Shown: positions 7,269-17,622, counted from the first letter of the stretch. The stretch is DNA of 64,000 nucleotides from Desulfosporosinus sp. Sb-LF (GCF_004766055.1 NZ_SPQR01000006.1:186001-250000), one strand, 5' to 3'. Numbers and translations: made by a program. Notes: a model not told the origin generated them from the sequence alone.

Positions 7269-9323
7269 GTGAGTCCTTTTGTTGTCATGCGTAAACGAAT
7301 CGCTTTTCTTTTTTTGTGTGTTTGTCTCTTTTTAGTTGTCTTAATCATTCGATTAGGTTTCGTCCAACTTAGTCAGGGGGCGGATTTGCGTAAGAAGGCG
7401 GATGATTCTCATTTCCGTGGTGTTCCTGTTGCGCCTAAACGTGGAAATATTGAGGATCGACAAGGGAACGTTTTAGCAATGAGCGTAAGTAGCGAAACAG
7501 TTTATGCAATACCGGCAGAGGTTAGGCAGTCCGGTCGAGCCAAAGAGATGGCTCTGACCTTGTCCCAACTTTTAGGGCAACCTGTTGCAGAGGTCGAAGC
7601 ACATATTACGAAACGGACAGCGTTAGAATACGTTCAAAAGCGGGTTAAACCAGAAGTCGCGGCCCAAGTGCGTGCGTTATCCTTACCTGGAATAGGCACA
7701 ACTGAGGACAGTCAACGATATTACCCCAGCGGGACACTTGCAGCACATATAATAGGATATGCTGGAATTGACAATCAGGGTCTGGAAGGGATAGAGTTAA
7801 CCAGGGAATCCGAGCTGAAAGGGATTCCAGGTAGTATCCTCCAAGAATTTGGTGCCAATGGGATTCCTCTTCCTCAAGCAGAGCATCAGTACTTAGCCCC
7901 TAAACAAGGGAACACTGTGCGGCTGACTATTGATAAAAATATCCAAGCTTTTGCCGAACGGGAGTTGCAAAAGTTGATGTCTGGTCAGGGTGTAAACATG
8001 AATGGGCAGGCACCCAAAAATGCGTCTATCCTAGTGATGGATCCCAATACAGGAGAATTGCTTGCACTTGCTTCGGCACCAACGTTTGATCCGAATCGTT
8101 ATCAGGAATCTGATCCCACGACAAGGCGTAATATTGCGATACAGAATGGCTATGAACCAGGGTCCACCTTTAAGATCATTACCCTTGCAGCCGCGCTTGA
8201 GGAAAAGAAAATAAAGCTAACAGAGCACTATTTCGATAAAGGAGCTTATACTGTTCTGGGAAAAAACGTTCGTTGCTGGAAGGCAGGAGGGCATGGTGAC
8301 CAAACATACTTACAAGTTGCCGAAAATTCCTGCAATCCGGGTTTTATCGAAATGGGACAACGCCTCGGGATGGATGCGTTCTATAAATATCTTCGTGATT
8401 TCGGTTTCGGCCAGAAAACAAAAATTGAGATGTCTGGTGAAGCGCTAGGCATTCTGGCAAATAAGAAAAAAGCGACCGCCCTTGATTTGGCGACGATGTC
8501 TATTGGGCAAACGAATAACGTCACTCCTATTCAACTATTGACGGCGGTTTCAGCAGTTGCCAACGGTGGAACTCTCATGAAACCACAATTGGTGAAAGAC
8601 ATTGTCGGCCCTAGCGGAAGGGTTGTTACCCCCTTTGAAAAAGAAGAAATCCGACGCGTCATCAGCGAGGATACCTCAAAATTAGAACGCGAAGTTTTAG
8701 AATCAGTTGTGACCAATGGAACTGGGCGGCGGTCCTTTCTGCCTGGCTATCGTGTGGCTGGAAAAACGGGGACAGCGCAAAAAGTAGTCAATGGAGGGTA
8801 TGTTCAAGGGGAGTATGTCGCTTCATTTGTGGCGTTTGCCCCTGCAGATAAACCACGGCTAGTTACGCTCGCCGTGATTGATGGTGTGCCGTTTTATGGT
8901 GGAGTTGTCGCATGCCCTGTAGTCCAAAGTGTTATGCTCGATTCCTTAAGATACCTCGGTATTAAACCAGATCCTCAGGCGCCAATGATACCAGGAAAAC
9001 CTATGCCTGGTCTGGAATTCCCGCCTATTAAGAAGGCAGCTGCCGTTCCTTCTGTCTTAGGCCTTCCTTTAGCCGAAGCGGAAAAGGTTTTGACTCAAGC
9101 CGGGTTTAAAGGGATTACGGAGGGTCAGGGTGAAGTGGTTCTTGATCAAGTTCCACATGGGGATGCGCAAGTAGAGGCTGGATCAAATGTACTTCTCTAT
9201 CTAGGAAAGGATGCATCCGCTCCGACGCTTGCCCATTGGTGGGAAGATGAGGATGAGGATATTGTAGCGATGCGCAATCTGTCAGGACGTGTTCCGATTT
9301 CTGCAAGCCCACTTGGACGCTAA
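7269..9323 (+). CDS. spoVD: Class B penicillin-binding protein (FtsI/SpoVD type) with PASTA domain
   Basis: A 684-residue D,D-transpeptidase. One N-terminal membrane anchor (IAFLFLCVCLFLVVLIIRL) is followed by the PBP dimerisation domain (RGNIEDRQGNVLA). The transpeptidase domain has S299-T-F-K302, S354-C-N356 and K499-T-G. A single C-terminal PASTA domain (VPSVLGLPLAEAEKVLTQAGF) follows at about residues 590-650, and the chain ends in an acidic tail. One PASTA domain is typical of the sporulation enzyme SpoVD. Because this is the only such gene in the cluster, it may serve both division and spore cortex synthesis. The GTG at 7269 follows GGGGGTGAGG; an ATG at 7287 is possible. Confidence 0.92.
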   Translation: MSPFVVMRKRIAFLFLCVCLFLVVLIIRLGFVQLSQGADLRKKADDSHFRGVPVAPKRGNIEDRQGNVLAMSVSSETVYAIPAEVRQSGRAKEMALTLSQLLGQPVAEVEAHITKRTALEYVQKRVKPEVAAQVRALSLPGIGTTEDSQRYYPSGTLAAHIIGYAGIDNQGLEGIELTRESELKGIPGSILQEFGANGIPLPQAEHQYLAPKQGNTVRLTIDKNIQAFAERELQKLMSGQGVNMNGQAPKNASILVMDPNTGELLALASAPTFDPNRYQESDPTTRRNIAIQNGYEPGSTFKIITLAAALEEKKIKLTEHYFDKGAYTVLGKNVRCWKAGGHGDQTYLQVAENSCNPGFIEMGQRLGMDAFYKYLRDFGFGQKTKIEMSGEALGILANKKKATALDLATMSIGQTNNVTPIQLLTAVSAVANGGTLMKPQLVKDIVGPSGRVVTPFEKEEIRRVISEDTSKLEREVLESVVTNGTGRRSFLPGYRVAGKTGTAQKVVNGGYVQGEYVASFVAFAPADKPRLVTLAVIDGVPFYGGVVACPVVQSVMLDSLRYLGIKPDPQAPMIPGKPMPGLEFPPIKKAAAVPSVLGLPLAEAEKVLTQAGFKGITEGQGEVVLDQVPHGDAQVEAGSNVLLYLGKDASAPTLAHWWEDEDEDIVAMRNLSGRVPISASPLGR

Positions 9324-9423
9324 TCGCTGGTTTAAGTCTGTTAGAGCGGGAATTTGTCAATAATAATTTTAAGTTAAATTATTAAGTTTTTCTTTTTAGA
9401 AAAATTTAGAAAGGATGATAAGG

Positions 9424-10911
9424 ATGCCCACAGCAGCAAAATCACTGTTAGAAATATTAAAAGGAATTGAGGTTCAGTCCTCATCTGGGGACTTTCAAGT
9501 AATGGTTACTGGGATGTCAATGGATTCACGGCAAATTCTGCCAGGTGATCTTTACGCTTGCGTACCAGGATTTCAAGCGGATGGCCATGACTTTGCGGCC
9601 GGTGCAGTCGCATCAGGAGCTGTGGCATTGGTTGTTGAACGGTTTTTGCCACTCGATGTTCCGCAAGTGAAAGTGTCCAATGTGCGCCAAATTATGGGAT
9701 CAATAGCCGCTAATATTTATGACAACCCTTGTGAACAATTGGAATTGGTCGGTGTGACGGGGACGAATGGGAAAACGACGATTACTTATCTTATTGAGAA
9801 AATCGCTTCAAAGCATGGCAAAAAAGTCGGTTTAATCGGAACGTTGGGTTCTAGGATCAATGGACGGGAGATTCCAGGGGAAAGGACTACCCCAGAGGCT
9901 ATTGAAGTTCAAAAGCTTCTGGGAGAGATGGTTGCCGAAGGGGTAAGTCTGGCGGTGATGGAAGTGTCATCACATGCCTTGGATCTAGGACGCGTTGCGG
10001 GCTGTGAATTTGATGTCGGTATTTTTACGAATTTGACACAAGATCATTTGGATTATCATAAGACAATGGAGGACTATCTTTTTGCCAAATCCCAGCTGTT
10101 TTCAAATCTTACAGGAGTAAAGCAGCCCAAGATTAGTATTTTAAATGGGGATGATCCTGCATTTTCAAAACTGAGTCAAGCTTCGTCTGCTCCGGTTGTG
10201 AGTTATGGGATTAATAATGCCGTGGATTATCGGGCTGAGAACGTCGAAGTAACTACAGAGGGTGTGCATTTTCAGGTACACTTTCGAGATGAGGTTCAAA
10301 AGATCTGGTATGCGACGCCAGGGGTTTTTAGCGTCTACAATGCCTTAGCAGCGTTTGTTTGGGGAGTTGAACGCGGGTACGATAAGGCGATTGTCGCGGA
10401 GGCCCTGGCAGAGATCGTTGGGGTACCAGGTCGTTTCGAGAGTGTTCGACTTGGTCAACCCTTCCAAGTTATCGTGGATTATGCTCATACGCCAGATGGC
10501 CTAGAAAATGTTGTGCGAACGGCTCGGGGATTTACCAAAGGAAAGCTTATCACAGTCTTTGGGTGTGGGGGAGACCGAGATCGGAGTAAACGACCGCTGA
10601 TGGGGGAGGTTGCATCACGAGGAAGTGATTTCGTCATAGTGACTTCAGATAATCCCCGGACTGAAGATCCAAATCAAATTTTTAGAGAGATTCACAAGGG
10701 GATTTCTGGAGTGGATTTTGTTATACTGAGAGATCGGCGGGAAGCCATTTGGGGTGCTTGCCGAATGGCGAAATCAGGAGATACGATTCTGATTGCTGGC
10801 AAAGGACATGAAACGTACCAGATCTTCGGTACTGAAGTTCATGCGTTTGATGATAGGGAAGTGGCGCGCGAAGCGTTGAGGGGGTTAGGATATGAGCAAG
10901 TGGACCGTTGA
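9424..10911 (+). CDS. murE: UDP-MurNAc-L-Ala-D-Glu:meso-DAP ligase MurE
   Basis: A 495-residue ATP-dependent amino-acid ligase adding the third residue of the stem peptide. The ATP-binding motif is GVTGTNGKTT, the central-domain motif is TNLTQDHLDYH, and SDNPRTEDP is the DNPR signature of enzymes specific for meso-diaminopimelate. The cell wall is therefore predicted to be of the meso-DAP type. The ATG at 9424 has AAAGGA 9 nt upstream, whereas the ATG at 9415 touches that site, so the later start was chosen. It overlaps murF by 20 bp, consistent with translational coupling. The 100 bp upstream of it are AT-rich, with no clear promoter. Confidence 0.95.
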   Translation: MPTAAKSLLEILKGIEVQSSSGDFQVMVTGMSMDSRQILPGDLYACVPGFQADGHDFAAGAVASGAVALVVERFLPLDVPQVKVSNVRQIMGSIAANIYDNPCEQLELVGVTGTNGKTTITYLIEKIASKHGKKVGLIGTLGSRINGREIPGERTTPEAIEVQKLLGEMVAEGVSLAVMEVSSHALDLGRVAGCEFDVGIFTNLTQDHLDYHKTMEDYLFAKSQLFSNLTGVKQPKISILNGDDPAFSKLSQASSAPVVSYGINNAVDYRAENVEVTTEGVHFQVHFRDEVQKIWYATPGVFSVYNALAAFVWGVERGYDKAIVAEALAEIVGVPGRFESVRLGQPFQVIVDYAHTPDGLENVVRTARGFTKGKLITVFGCGGDRDRSKRPLMGEVASRGSDFVIVTSDNPRTEDPNQIFREIHKGISGVDFVILRDRREAIWGACRMAKSGDTILIAGKGHETYQIFGTEVHAFDDREVAREALRGLGYEQVDR

Positions 10912-12313
10912 AGAGGTAGCTCAGATCGCTCAAGGGAGAATGATCGGAAACCCTAATCTAGAGGTTCAAGGGTGTATTATTGATAGTCGTCAAGCCCAAG
11001 GCGGGGAGATGTTTTTCGCCTTGCCTGGGGAACAGGTTGACGGCCATGATTATATTGAGGCTGCCTGGAGTAAAGGGGCGGTTCTGGTCATTGCAGAAGA
11101 AGCTCACTTTGAGGGTAAGGAAAAGAGTCCTTTCGTTCCGAAGGGTAAGGCGCTTCTGCTCGTCAAGTCAGTGTTTGAGACACTCCAGAAATTAGCGAAA
11201 GCTTGGCGTTTGGAGTTAGGTGCTATGGTGGTTGGAGTCACAGGGAGCAATGGGAAAACTACCACCAAGGACATGATCACTGCAGTCTTGTCACGGCGAT
11301 TTCGCGTTCATCGCAATAGAGAAAACCATAATAACGAATTGGGGCTGCCATTAACGGTCCTCAATGCGCCGCTAGGGACTGAAATCTTGGTTCTCGAGAT
11401 GGGAATGCGGGGCTTGGGTGAGATCAAAGCTTTATGTGAAATCGCAAAGCCCGATATTGGGGTGATCACCAATATCGGGACAACCCATCTAGAACTTTTA
11501 CTGACCCAGGAGCGCATTGCACAGGCTAAGTGGGAGTTAATCGAGGCCCTGCCGGAAGATGGTATCGCCATAATCAACGCTGAAGACTCATATTCAGTTA
11601 AAAAGGCAAGGAACGATTTGCATTCAATTAGTTTCTATGGCATCGAAGGTTCGTTTGCCCTGCCACATATTAAAGGGACTCAGCTTCGACCGTGGGGGGC
11701 TTTAGGGACGACATTTGACGTAAGCTTCCAGACTGAAAAGGCTACTGCTAATCTACCGCTACCTGGTCAACACAATGTATTGGATGCATTAGCAGCACTG
11801 GCCGTGGGCACTGCTTTTGGCGTGTCGCTCGCTGAGGGATGTATTGGACTTGGTGAGTTGGAATTGTCTAAAATGCGGTTGGAGATACGGCAGGGTCTTT
11901 TTGAAACGACCTTGATTAGTGATGTCTATAACGCAAATCCGGTTTCGATGCAGGCTTCATTACGAGTTCTTAAGGAGCGAGCGGGTGGACACAAGACCCT
12001 CGCTATTTTGGGAGATATGTATGAGCTGGGAACTTCGGTGGAGTCGGGACATCGTGAAGTCGGACGAACTTTAGCGAATCTGGAAATCTGTGAATTAATC
12101 ACTGTGGGCAAATTGGCCGAAGAAATTGCCCAAGGGGCTCGGTTAGCAGGATACCCAGAAGATCATATCACGGTGACGGCCACGACTATAGAAGCTGTCG
12201 CGAAAGCCCGGGATTTCCTCGCGCTCTTCGGACCTGAGGTATGGGTCTTGATCAAAGGGTCGCGAGGGATGAAAATGGAAGAGATCACAGTGAAACTTGA
12301 AAGATCAGAGTAA
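10892..12313 (+). CDS. murF: UDP-MurNAc-tripeptide:D-Ala-D-Ala ligase MurF
   Basis: A 473-residue Mur ligase completing the pentapeptide precursor. It has the N-terminal domain (IDSRQAQGGEMFFALPGEQVDGHDY), the P-loop GVTGSNGKTTTKDM, the HNVLDALAALAVG helix and a C-terminal domain starting LISDVYNANPVSM, the family hallmark. It starts inside the end of murE and is followed 15 bp later by mraY, so the three are co-transcribed. The GAGGGGG stretch before the ATG is the likely ribosome binding site. Confidence 0.95.
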   Translation: MSKWTVEEVAQIAQGRMIGNPNLEVQGCIIDSRQAQGGEMFFALPGEQVDGHDYIEAAWSKGAVLVIAEEAHFEGKEKSPFVPKGKALLLVKSVFETLQKLAKAWRLELGAMVVGVTGSNGKTTTKDMITAVLSRRFRVHRNRENHNNELGLPLTVLNAPLGTEILVLEMGMRGLGEIKALCEIAKPDIGVITNIGTTHLELLLTQERIAQAKWELIEALPEDGIAIINAEDSYSVKKARNDLHSISFYGIEGSFALPHIKGTQLRPWGALGTTFDVSFQTEKATANLPLPGQHNVLDALAALAVGTAFGVSLAEGCIGLGELELSKMRLEIRQGLFETTLISDVYNANPVSMQASLRVLKERAGGHKTLAILGDMYELGTSVESGHREVGRTLANLEICELITVGKLAEEIAQGARLAGYPEDHITVTATTIEAVAKARDFLALFGPEVWVLIKGSRGMKMEEITVKLERSE

Positions 12314-12328
12314 AGGATGGAATAACAA

Positions 12329-13336
12329 ATGTCTGAGCGTTTGGTCTTGGCAGCAGGATTAGCCCTTATCATCACGTTGGTCCTGAGCCCTTTTTTGATA
12401 CCGGTCTTAAGGATCCTTAAGTTCGGTCAAACTGTACGCGATGATGGCCCTAAAAGACACTTGAAAAAGGCCGGAACCCCAACAATGGGTGGTATTATTT
12501 TTCTTGTCGGTATTATTGCCAGTGCTTTGATTTCGGCAGAACAACCCACCTCTTTGGAAATGGTAACGTTGGTGGGAATCACGCTAGGTTTTGGTTTAAT
12601 TGGCTTCATTGATGATTTTATAAAAGTAGTGATGCATCGTTCCTTAGGGCTACGAGCTTATCAAAAACTTATTGGGCAGTTTGGCCTGGCCTTTCTTCTC
12701 ATGTGGATTTCCGTCCATTGGCTTGGGAGAGGAACGGATATTGCTATACCGTTCACGTCAATACACTTGGAGCTTAGTTGGTTTTACTATGTTCTAATTT
12801 CGTTTGTGATCGTGGTCATGACCAACGCTGTTAATCTCACCGATGGGTTAGACGGTTTGGCTGCGGGAAGTACTATGTTTGCTGGAATAGGCTATATTGT
12901 TATTGCTCTGCTGGCCGCTATTCAAGGGGGTGGAGTTGCGGTTTTGGCGCATGAGACGGATATGGCTGTATTTGCGGCCGCCTTGGTGGGCGGTTGTCTG
13001 GGATTTTTGCGTTTTAATACGTATCCAGCCCGTGTATTCATGGGAGATACAGGGTCTCTGGCCTTGGGTGGAGCCTTAGCTTGCCTAGCAGTACTCACGA
13101 AAAGCGAATTGGTGCTTATAATAATCGGAGGATTATTCGCGGTGGAGGCACTCTCGGTGATCATTCAGGTTATTTCCTTTCAAACTACAGGGAAACGGGT
13201 CTTTCGGATGAGCCCGCTTCATCATCACTTTGAGCTCGGGGGCTGGGGTGAGTGGAAAGTGGTCCTCGTTTTTTGGGCTGCTGCGCTGGCTTGCGCAGTG
13301 CTTGGGGTTGTTGCATATATGCCGACGTTGGGGTAG
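12329..13336 (+). CDS. mraY: Phospho-MurNAc-pentapeptide transferase MraY
   Basis: A 335-residue polytopic membrane enzyme making lipid I from UDP-MurNAc-pentapeptide and undecaprenyl phosphate. Signatures are [18 protein letters not shown] near the N-terminus, the [13 protein letters not shown] aspartates, [24 protein letters not shown] and the C-terminal [13 protein letters not shown] with its three histidines. About ten hydrophobic spans can be read. A dispersed repeat begins 8 bp after the stop and separates mraY from murD by almost 580 bp, which is unusual in this cluster. Confidence 0.96.
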   Translation: MSERLVLAAGLALIITLVLSPFLIPVLRILKFGQTVRDDGPKRHLKKAGTPTMGGIIFLVGIIASALISAEQPTSLEMVTLVGITLGFGLIGFIDDFIKVVMHRSLGLRAYQKLIGQFGLAFLLMWISVHWLGRGTDIAIPFTSIHLELSWFYYVLISFVIVVMTNAVNLTDGLDGLAAGSTMFAGIGYIVIALLAAIQGGGVAVLAHETDMAVFAAALVGGCLGFLRFNTYPARVFMGDTGSLALGGALACLAVLTKSELVLIIIGGLFAVEALSVIIQVISFQTTGKRVFRMSPLHHHFELGGWGEWKVVLVFWAAALACAVLGVVAYMPTLG

Positions 13337-13343
13337 GGCACTG

Positions 13344-13650
13344 GAGGAAGTGCGGAGAAAGTGTCTTAGCATCCTACGGCGGTATGTGTTCGTTTTGGGT
13401 CAGCGCCTTCGGCGATAATCTCCACCGGAGACTATCGTGTTCGCACACGCTCAATCGCTATTCGCTTGCCGATGAGGCTGAAATGCAAAACCTCTGGGCT
13501 TCCTGCATGTTCGCCGCTCCTTGCCATCCTTGGCACCGCGGCATCAGTCCATCCATGGACAAGTCCCGTTGCGGTTCTTAACGCCTAATGGCCTACGTTC
13601 ATTGACGCAATTGCGCTAAAGCCCGCTCTCTAAGTCAAGAAACTTCCTCT
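13344..13650 (+). repeat. Dispersed intergenic repeat, long form (copy C), inside the dcw cluster
   Basis: The copy starts GAGGAAGTGCGGAGAAAG, then joins the shared core GTGTCTTAGCATCCTACGGC and ends AAGAAACTTCCTC near 13650. The hairpin at 13414-13436 has one mismatch. An extra segment of about 70 bp (13500-13570) carries TTGGCACCGCGG, also seen near 580. The spacer GACGGGGG follows. From 13700 to murD at 13915 the DNA is AT-richer and has no feature I can support beyond the GGAGG site of murD. Any murD promoter must lie here or within the repeat. Confidence 0.75.
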
Positions 13651-13914
13651 AGGCTTGGCCGACGGGGGTTGGAACGACTTGGGGGCTGTTTGCGTCTTTG
13701 GGGGAATGGCGGGAACGTGGGAACGGGTCAGTTGCTTGCTTCTTTGGGGTAGGAAATTCCTTGACTCATTCGCAATTACACCAAGAATTGTCCTTATATA
13801 TTATCTATGCATCGGTTTTGGGTAGTATTTTGGTCTTGCAAAGGGAATGAAATTATAAGAGTATGACAATGAGATACGAATAGAGCTAGATTAATTAAGC
13901 GGAGGTTTATTAAC

Positions 13915-15291
13915 GTGAATTGGTTGAATAAACGTGTTTTAGTTATCGGTGCAGGCTTAAGTGGGCAGGCGGCTGTTCAGCAGCTTCGGCGTTTGGGGGC
14001 GGAGGTTTTTCTGACGGATAATAAGGTGCTGGAGCAGCTCACCGGTGTTGAGGGGTTGGGACTTGATCCGGATCATTTGCTTGTTGGCAGGGTGCCGGAA
14101 TTTACGGAGATTAATCCTGAACTTATTGTTTTATCGCCAGGGGTATCTCCAAAGCTTTCTTTGGTTCAGGAGGGGATTTCCCTAAACGTGCCTGTGTGGA
14201 GTGAAGTCGAGCTTGCTATGTATGATTGCCCTGCTCTTTGTATTGGGGTTACTGGTACGAATGGGAAAACGACGACGACGACTTTGATCGGTGAATTGGC
14301 AAAGCTAACGGGCCGCCCCACGACGGTTGCTGGGAATATTGGAGTGGCTTTAAGTGGGCAAGTAGCCGGGATGGATGAGACCGGTATTGCAGTGGCTGAG
14401 CTTTCCAGTTTTCAATTGGAGTTTAGCGATAAACTCCGTGTTCATGTAGCAATTTTGCTAAATCTTACACCAGATCATTTAGATAGACATGGCTCCTTAG
14501 AGAATTACCTTTTTGCTAAAGCCCAAATTTTCAAAAATCAAACGGCAACTGATTTGGCAATTTTGAATTGGGATGACCCTTTAGTGCGTGATTTGGGACC
14601 TAAATTGAAAAGCCGTATTATGTACTTTAGCCCGACCTCTTTTTTACAAGATGGGATTAGTCTCTGGCACGAACAGATTGTTTACGCGGAAAAGGATAAG
14701 AGAACTATGATCCCTATTATTTCCCGCAAAGAACTTCAGCTCCGAGGGGCTCATAATTTGGAAAATGTTATGGCTGCTGCGGCAGCAGCGAGGGCGTTAG
14801 GTCTTTCATGGACTGAGATCGCGGATGGGCTTCGCCAGTTCAAAGGAGTGGAGCATCGAGAGGAAATTGTGGGAATGTTTGAGGGAATTCTCTTTGTGAA
14901 TGATTCCAAAGGGACAAATACGGATGCTGCAACCAAGGCTTTATTGGCTTTTGATGAACCCTTGGTTCTAATTGCTGGGGGAAAGAACAAAGGTCTTGAT
15001 TTTCATGATTTTATGAAAGTTGTTCGTGATAAGGTCAAAAGTCTTGTTTTATTGGGGCAAGCTGCCGATGAGATGGAGCAAGCCGCCCGGGATGAAGGGG
15101 TAAAGACTATTATCAGAGCGACAAGTTTTGGGGATGGAGTAGAGAGAGCGATATCTGAGGCGATAGCTGGTGATGTTGTTTTATTATCTCCTGCCTGTAC
15201 AAGTTGGGATATGTTCAAAAGTTATGAGGAAAGAGGGGAATTGTTTAAGGAGTTAGTGCGTAGGCATTATAGGGAACCCATTCAACTATAA
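13915..15291 (+). CDS. murD: UDP-MurNAc-L-Ala:D-Glu ligase MurD
   Basis: A 458-residue Mur ligase adding D-glutamate. It has the N-terminal Rossmann motif VLVIGAGLSGQAAVQ, the P-loop GVTGTNGKTTTTTL, the central NLTPDHLDRHGS and the C-terminal VNDSKGTNTDAATKAL with IAGGKNKGLD, all MurD hallmarks. The GTG start follows GGAGG by about 8 nt. It is the first gene after the repeat that breaks the cluster, and ftsW follows 14 bp downstream. Confidence 0.95.
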   Translation: MNWLNKRVLVIGAGLSGQAAVQQLRRLGAEVFLTDNKVLEQLTGVEGLGLDPDHLLVGRVPEFTEINPELIVLSPGVSPKLSLVQEGISLNVPVWSEVELAMYDCPALCIGVTGTNGKTTTTTLIGELAKLTGRPTTVAGNIGVALSGQVAGMDETGIAVAELSSFQLEFSDKLRVHVAILLNLTPDHLDRHGSLENYLFAKAQIFKNQTATDLAILNWDDPLVRDLGPKLKSRIMYFSPTSFLQDGISLWHEQIVYAEKDKRTMIPIISRKELQLRGAHNLENVMAAAAAARALGLSWTEIADGLRQFKGVEHREEIVGMFEGILFVNDSKGTNTDAATKALLAFDEPLVLIAGGKNKGLDFHDFMKVVRDKVKSLVLLGQAADEMEQAARDEGVKTIIRATSFGDGVERAISEAIAGDVVLLSPACTSWDMFKSYEERGELFKELVRRHYREPIQL

Positions 15292-15305
15292 AGGGGGAAC
15301 TATAC

Positions 15306-16400
15306 ATGCGAAGGCTTCATCGACCGGATCTGGTCTTGCTTGGAGCGATTTTGGCTCTGTTGGGAATAGGGTTTGTTATGGTTTACAGTTCAAGTGCTGT
15401 CAGAGGGTACATACAGTTTGATGACCCCTATCACTTTCTGAAAATGGAGGTAATGTGGGTTGCTATGGGACTCGTGGCGATGATCTTGAGCTTGTTGGTA
15501 GATTTGCGAATGTTGCGCAGATTTGCCAAGCCTGCCCTTTACATTGCGATTGCCTTACTGATTGCAGTCAAAATCCCGGGAATCGGGCGCAGAGTCAATG
15601 GCGCTGACCGTTGGATCGGTCTGGGGCCGTTGTCGATTCAGCCTTCCGAAGTCATTAAGCTTTCCATGGTGTTGGTGATGGCCCATGTATTAGCTCTTGA
15701 CCCTCATAAAATTCAATCGTTTCGTAAAGGGGTTCTGCCCATTCTCGGCTTGATGGGGGTAATTGCAGGTCTGATAATGCTCCAACCAGACCTTGGAACG
15801 ACTCTAGTCATTGCAGCCACTACTTTTTTTATGTTGATTTCTGCAGGAGCACAGGTTAGACATATTGTCTCTCTTGCGGGGACAGGGCTTGGTTTAGTGG
15901 TGTTAGCGATTGCCGCAGCTCCCTATCGTATGAGACGTATTTTTGCTTTTATGGATCCTTGGTCTGACCCGTTGGGAAATGGATATCAGACCATTCAGGC
16001 GCTCTTAGCCTTGGGACCGGGTGGATTGTTTGGTTTGGGCTTAGGACAAAGCCGCCAGAAGTTTCTTTATTTGCCGGAAAACCATACGGACTTCATCTTT
16101 GCTATGATAGGCGAGGAACTTGGTTTTATTGGTGCGTCTTTGGTTGTGTTACTCTTTTTCCTTTTCGCATGGCGTGGGTTTCGAGTGGCTATGAGGGCCC
16201 CTGATGCCTTTACGGGCTTTCTCGCGGTTGGTTTAACCGCTATGGTGTGTATTCAGGCAATGATTAACATGGGCGTTGTTAGCGGGGTATTGCCGGTGAC
16301 AGGGATCACGTTACCTTTTATAAGTTATGGTGGGACATCGCTTGTCTTTACAATGCTAGGTGTTGGAGTGCTGCTGAACATTTCCCGAGAAGTAAGGTAA
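15306..16400 (+). CDS. spoVE: SEDS peptidoglycan polymerase FtsW/SpoVE
   Basis: A 364-residue SEDS-family membrane glycosyltransferase that polymerises lipid II together with its class B PBP partner. The start is MRRLHRPDLVLLGAILALLGIGFVMVYSSSA. Family signatures are NGADRWIGLGPLSIQPSEVIKLS, LQPDLGTTLV, the ENHTDFIFAMIGEELGF loop and the C-terminal LPVTGITLPFISYGGTS. About ten spans are expected. The family includes FtsW (division), RodA (elongation) and SpoVE (spore cortex). Its place between murD and murG and the nearby SpoVD-type protein fit SpoVE or a dual-role FtsW, and the sequence alone does not decide. Confidence 0.93.
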   Translation: MRRLHRPDLVLLGAILALLGIGFVMVYSSSAVRGYIQFDDPYHFLKMEVMWVAMGLVAMILSLLVDLRMLRRFAKPALYIAIALLIAVKIPGIGRRVNGADRWIGLGPLSIQPSEVIKLSMVLVMAHVLALDPHKIQSFRKGVLPILGLMGVIAGLIMLQPDLGTTLVIAATTFFMLISAGAQVRHIVSLAGTGLGLVVLAIAAAPYRMRRIFAFMDPWSDPLGNGYQTIQALLALGPGGLFGLGLGQSRQKFLYLPENHTDFIFAMIGEELGFIGASLVVLLFFLFAWRGFRVAMRAPDAFTGFLAVGLTAMVCIQAMINMGVVSGVLPVTGITLPFISYGGTSLVFTMLGVGVLLNISREVR

Positions 16401-16416
16401 GAAAGGGGTATATAAA

Positions 16417-17526
16417 GTGCGTGTGATGTTGACGGGTGGTGGAACAGGTGGGCATATTTATCCAGCTTTAGCCATTGCCAAAGGGTTGTTGGCGCGTGAT
16501 GACGAGACTCAAATCCTCTATGTGGGAATTCGGGACGGAATGGAAGCACGTTTGGTGCCAGAGGCGGGTATCGCTTTTGCTGGGATTTCTGGGAAAGGCC
16601 TTCCGCGCCGCTTAAGTTTGGATACTATTAAAGTTTTAGGGCAAAGTGTCAAGGCCTTGTGGGAGACGAAGAAACTTTTGCGTCATTTTCACCCGGATCT
16701 CGTAGTAGGAACTGGGGGATATGTGTCAGGGCCAGTTGTGTTGACCGCTGCCCTGTTTAATATTCCGACGTTACTTCATGAACAGAATGCCTTGCCTGGA
16801 ATCACTAATCGTATTCTTGCGCGGGTTGTACGACGTGTTATGTTAACGTTTCCCGAAAGTATGGAGCATTTTAGTGTCAAAAAGAAGCTGGAGCTCGTAG
16901 GGTTGCCGGTCCGTCCGGAAATAGGAAAGGTATCCCGTGAGGTTGGGGCAAAGCACTTTAAGCTACGACCCAATCGTTTGACCTTGCTTGTGACAGGGGG
17001 AAGCAGAGGGGCACGCACGTTAAATCAGGCTATGATTGGGGTTTTGGAACATCTGGCCCAGCGTTCGGACATTCAGGTGATTTGGGCGACTGGAAAAACG
17101 ACATATATGGAAACTATTGAGGAGTTTAAGAAAAGAGGAATCTCTTGGGAACGTCCAGAGTGGCGGATCCTTGAGTATTTGAACGCTATGCCAGAAGCCT
17201 TAGCCTGTTCGGATATCTGCATTGGTCGGGCTGGGGCGGCATCCTTAGCTGAGATGCAGGTTGCAGGTATTCCGAGCATTCTGATTCCCTATCCATTTGC
17301 TGCAGAAAATCATCAAGAACATAATGCTCAAGCCATGGTGCAAGCGGGCGCAGCTCGAATTATTTTGGATCGTGAATTGGATGGGGAACGCCTGTGGAAG
17401 GAAGTGGAGGGGTTGATTTCTCAACCTAAGCTTCTCGCTAAAATGGGAACTGCTGTCCAGACGCTGGCGCAACCACAAGCTTTGAATAAAATTGTCGACC
17501 TATGTAGAGCTACTGCATGGCACTGA
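16417..17526 (+). CDS. murG: Lipid II synthase MurG (GlcNAc transferase)
   Basis: A 369-residue GT-B glycosyltransferase adding GlcNAc to lipid I. The N-terminal GGGTGGHIYPALAIAKGL motif, ADLH-type loop VVGTGGYVSGPVVL, LLHEQNALPGITNR, VTGGSRGARTLN and the UDP-GlcNAc site GRAGAASLAEMQVAGIPSIL are all present, as is PYPFAAENHQEHNA. GTG start with AAAGGGG upstream. The usual next gene is murC, and here a murC-like remnant lies in that position. Confidence 0.96.
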   Translation: MRVMLTGGGTGGHIYPALAIAKGLLARDDETQILYVGIRDGMEARLVPEAGIAFAGISGKGLPRRLSLDTIKVLGQSVKALWETKKLLRHFHPDLVVGTGGYVSGPVVLTAALFNIPTLLHEQNALPGITNRILARVVRRVMLTFPESMEHFSVKKKLELVGLPVRPEIGKVSREVGAKHFKLRPNRLTLLVTGGSRGARTLNQAMIGVLEHLAQRSDIQVIWATGKTTYMETIEEFKKRGISWERPEWRILEYLNAMPEALACSDICIGRAGAASLAEMQVAGIPSILIPYPFAAENHQEHNAQAMVQAGAARIILDRELDGERLWKEVEGLISQPKLLAKMGTAVQTLAQPQALNKIVDLCRATAWH

Positions 17527-17622
17527 TCTAGTGTAAGATAATCCCTTTTGAACCCACCTGCTCACACCTTTTTACTCCAATGCATAGCATATGGCAGTAG
17601 GCAAATGAAAGGAGTGAGCAGG

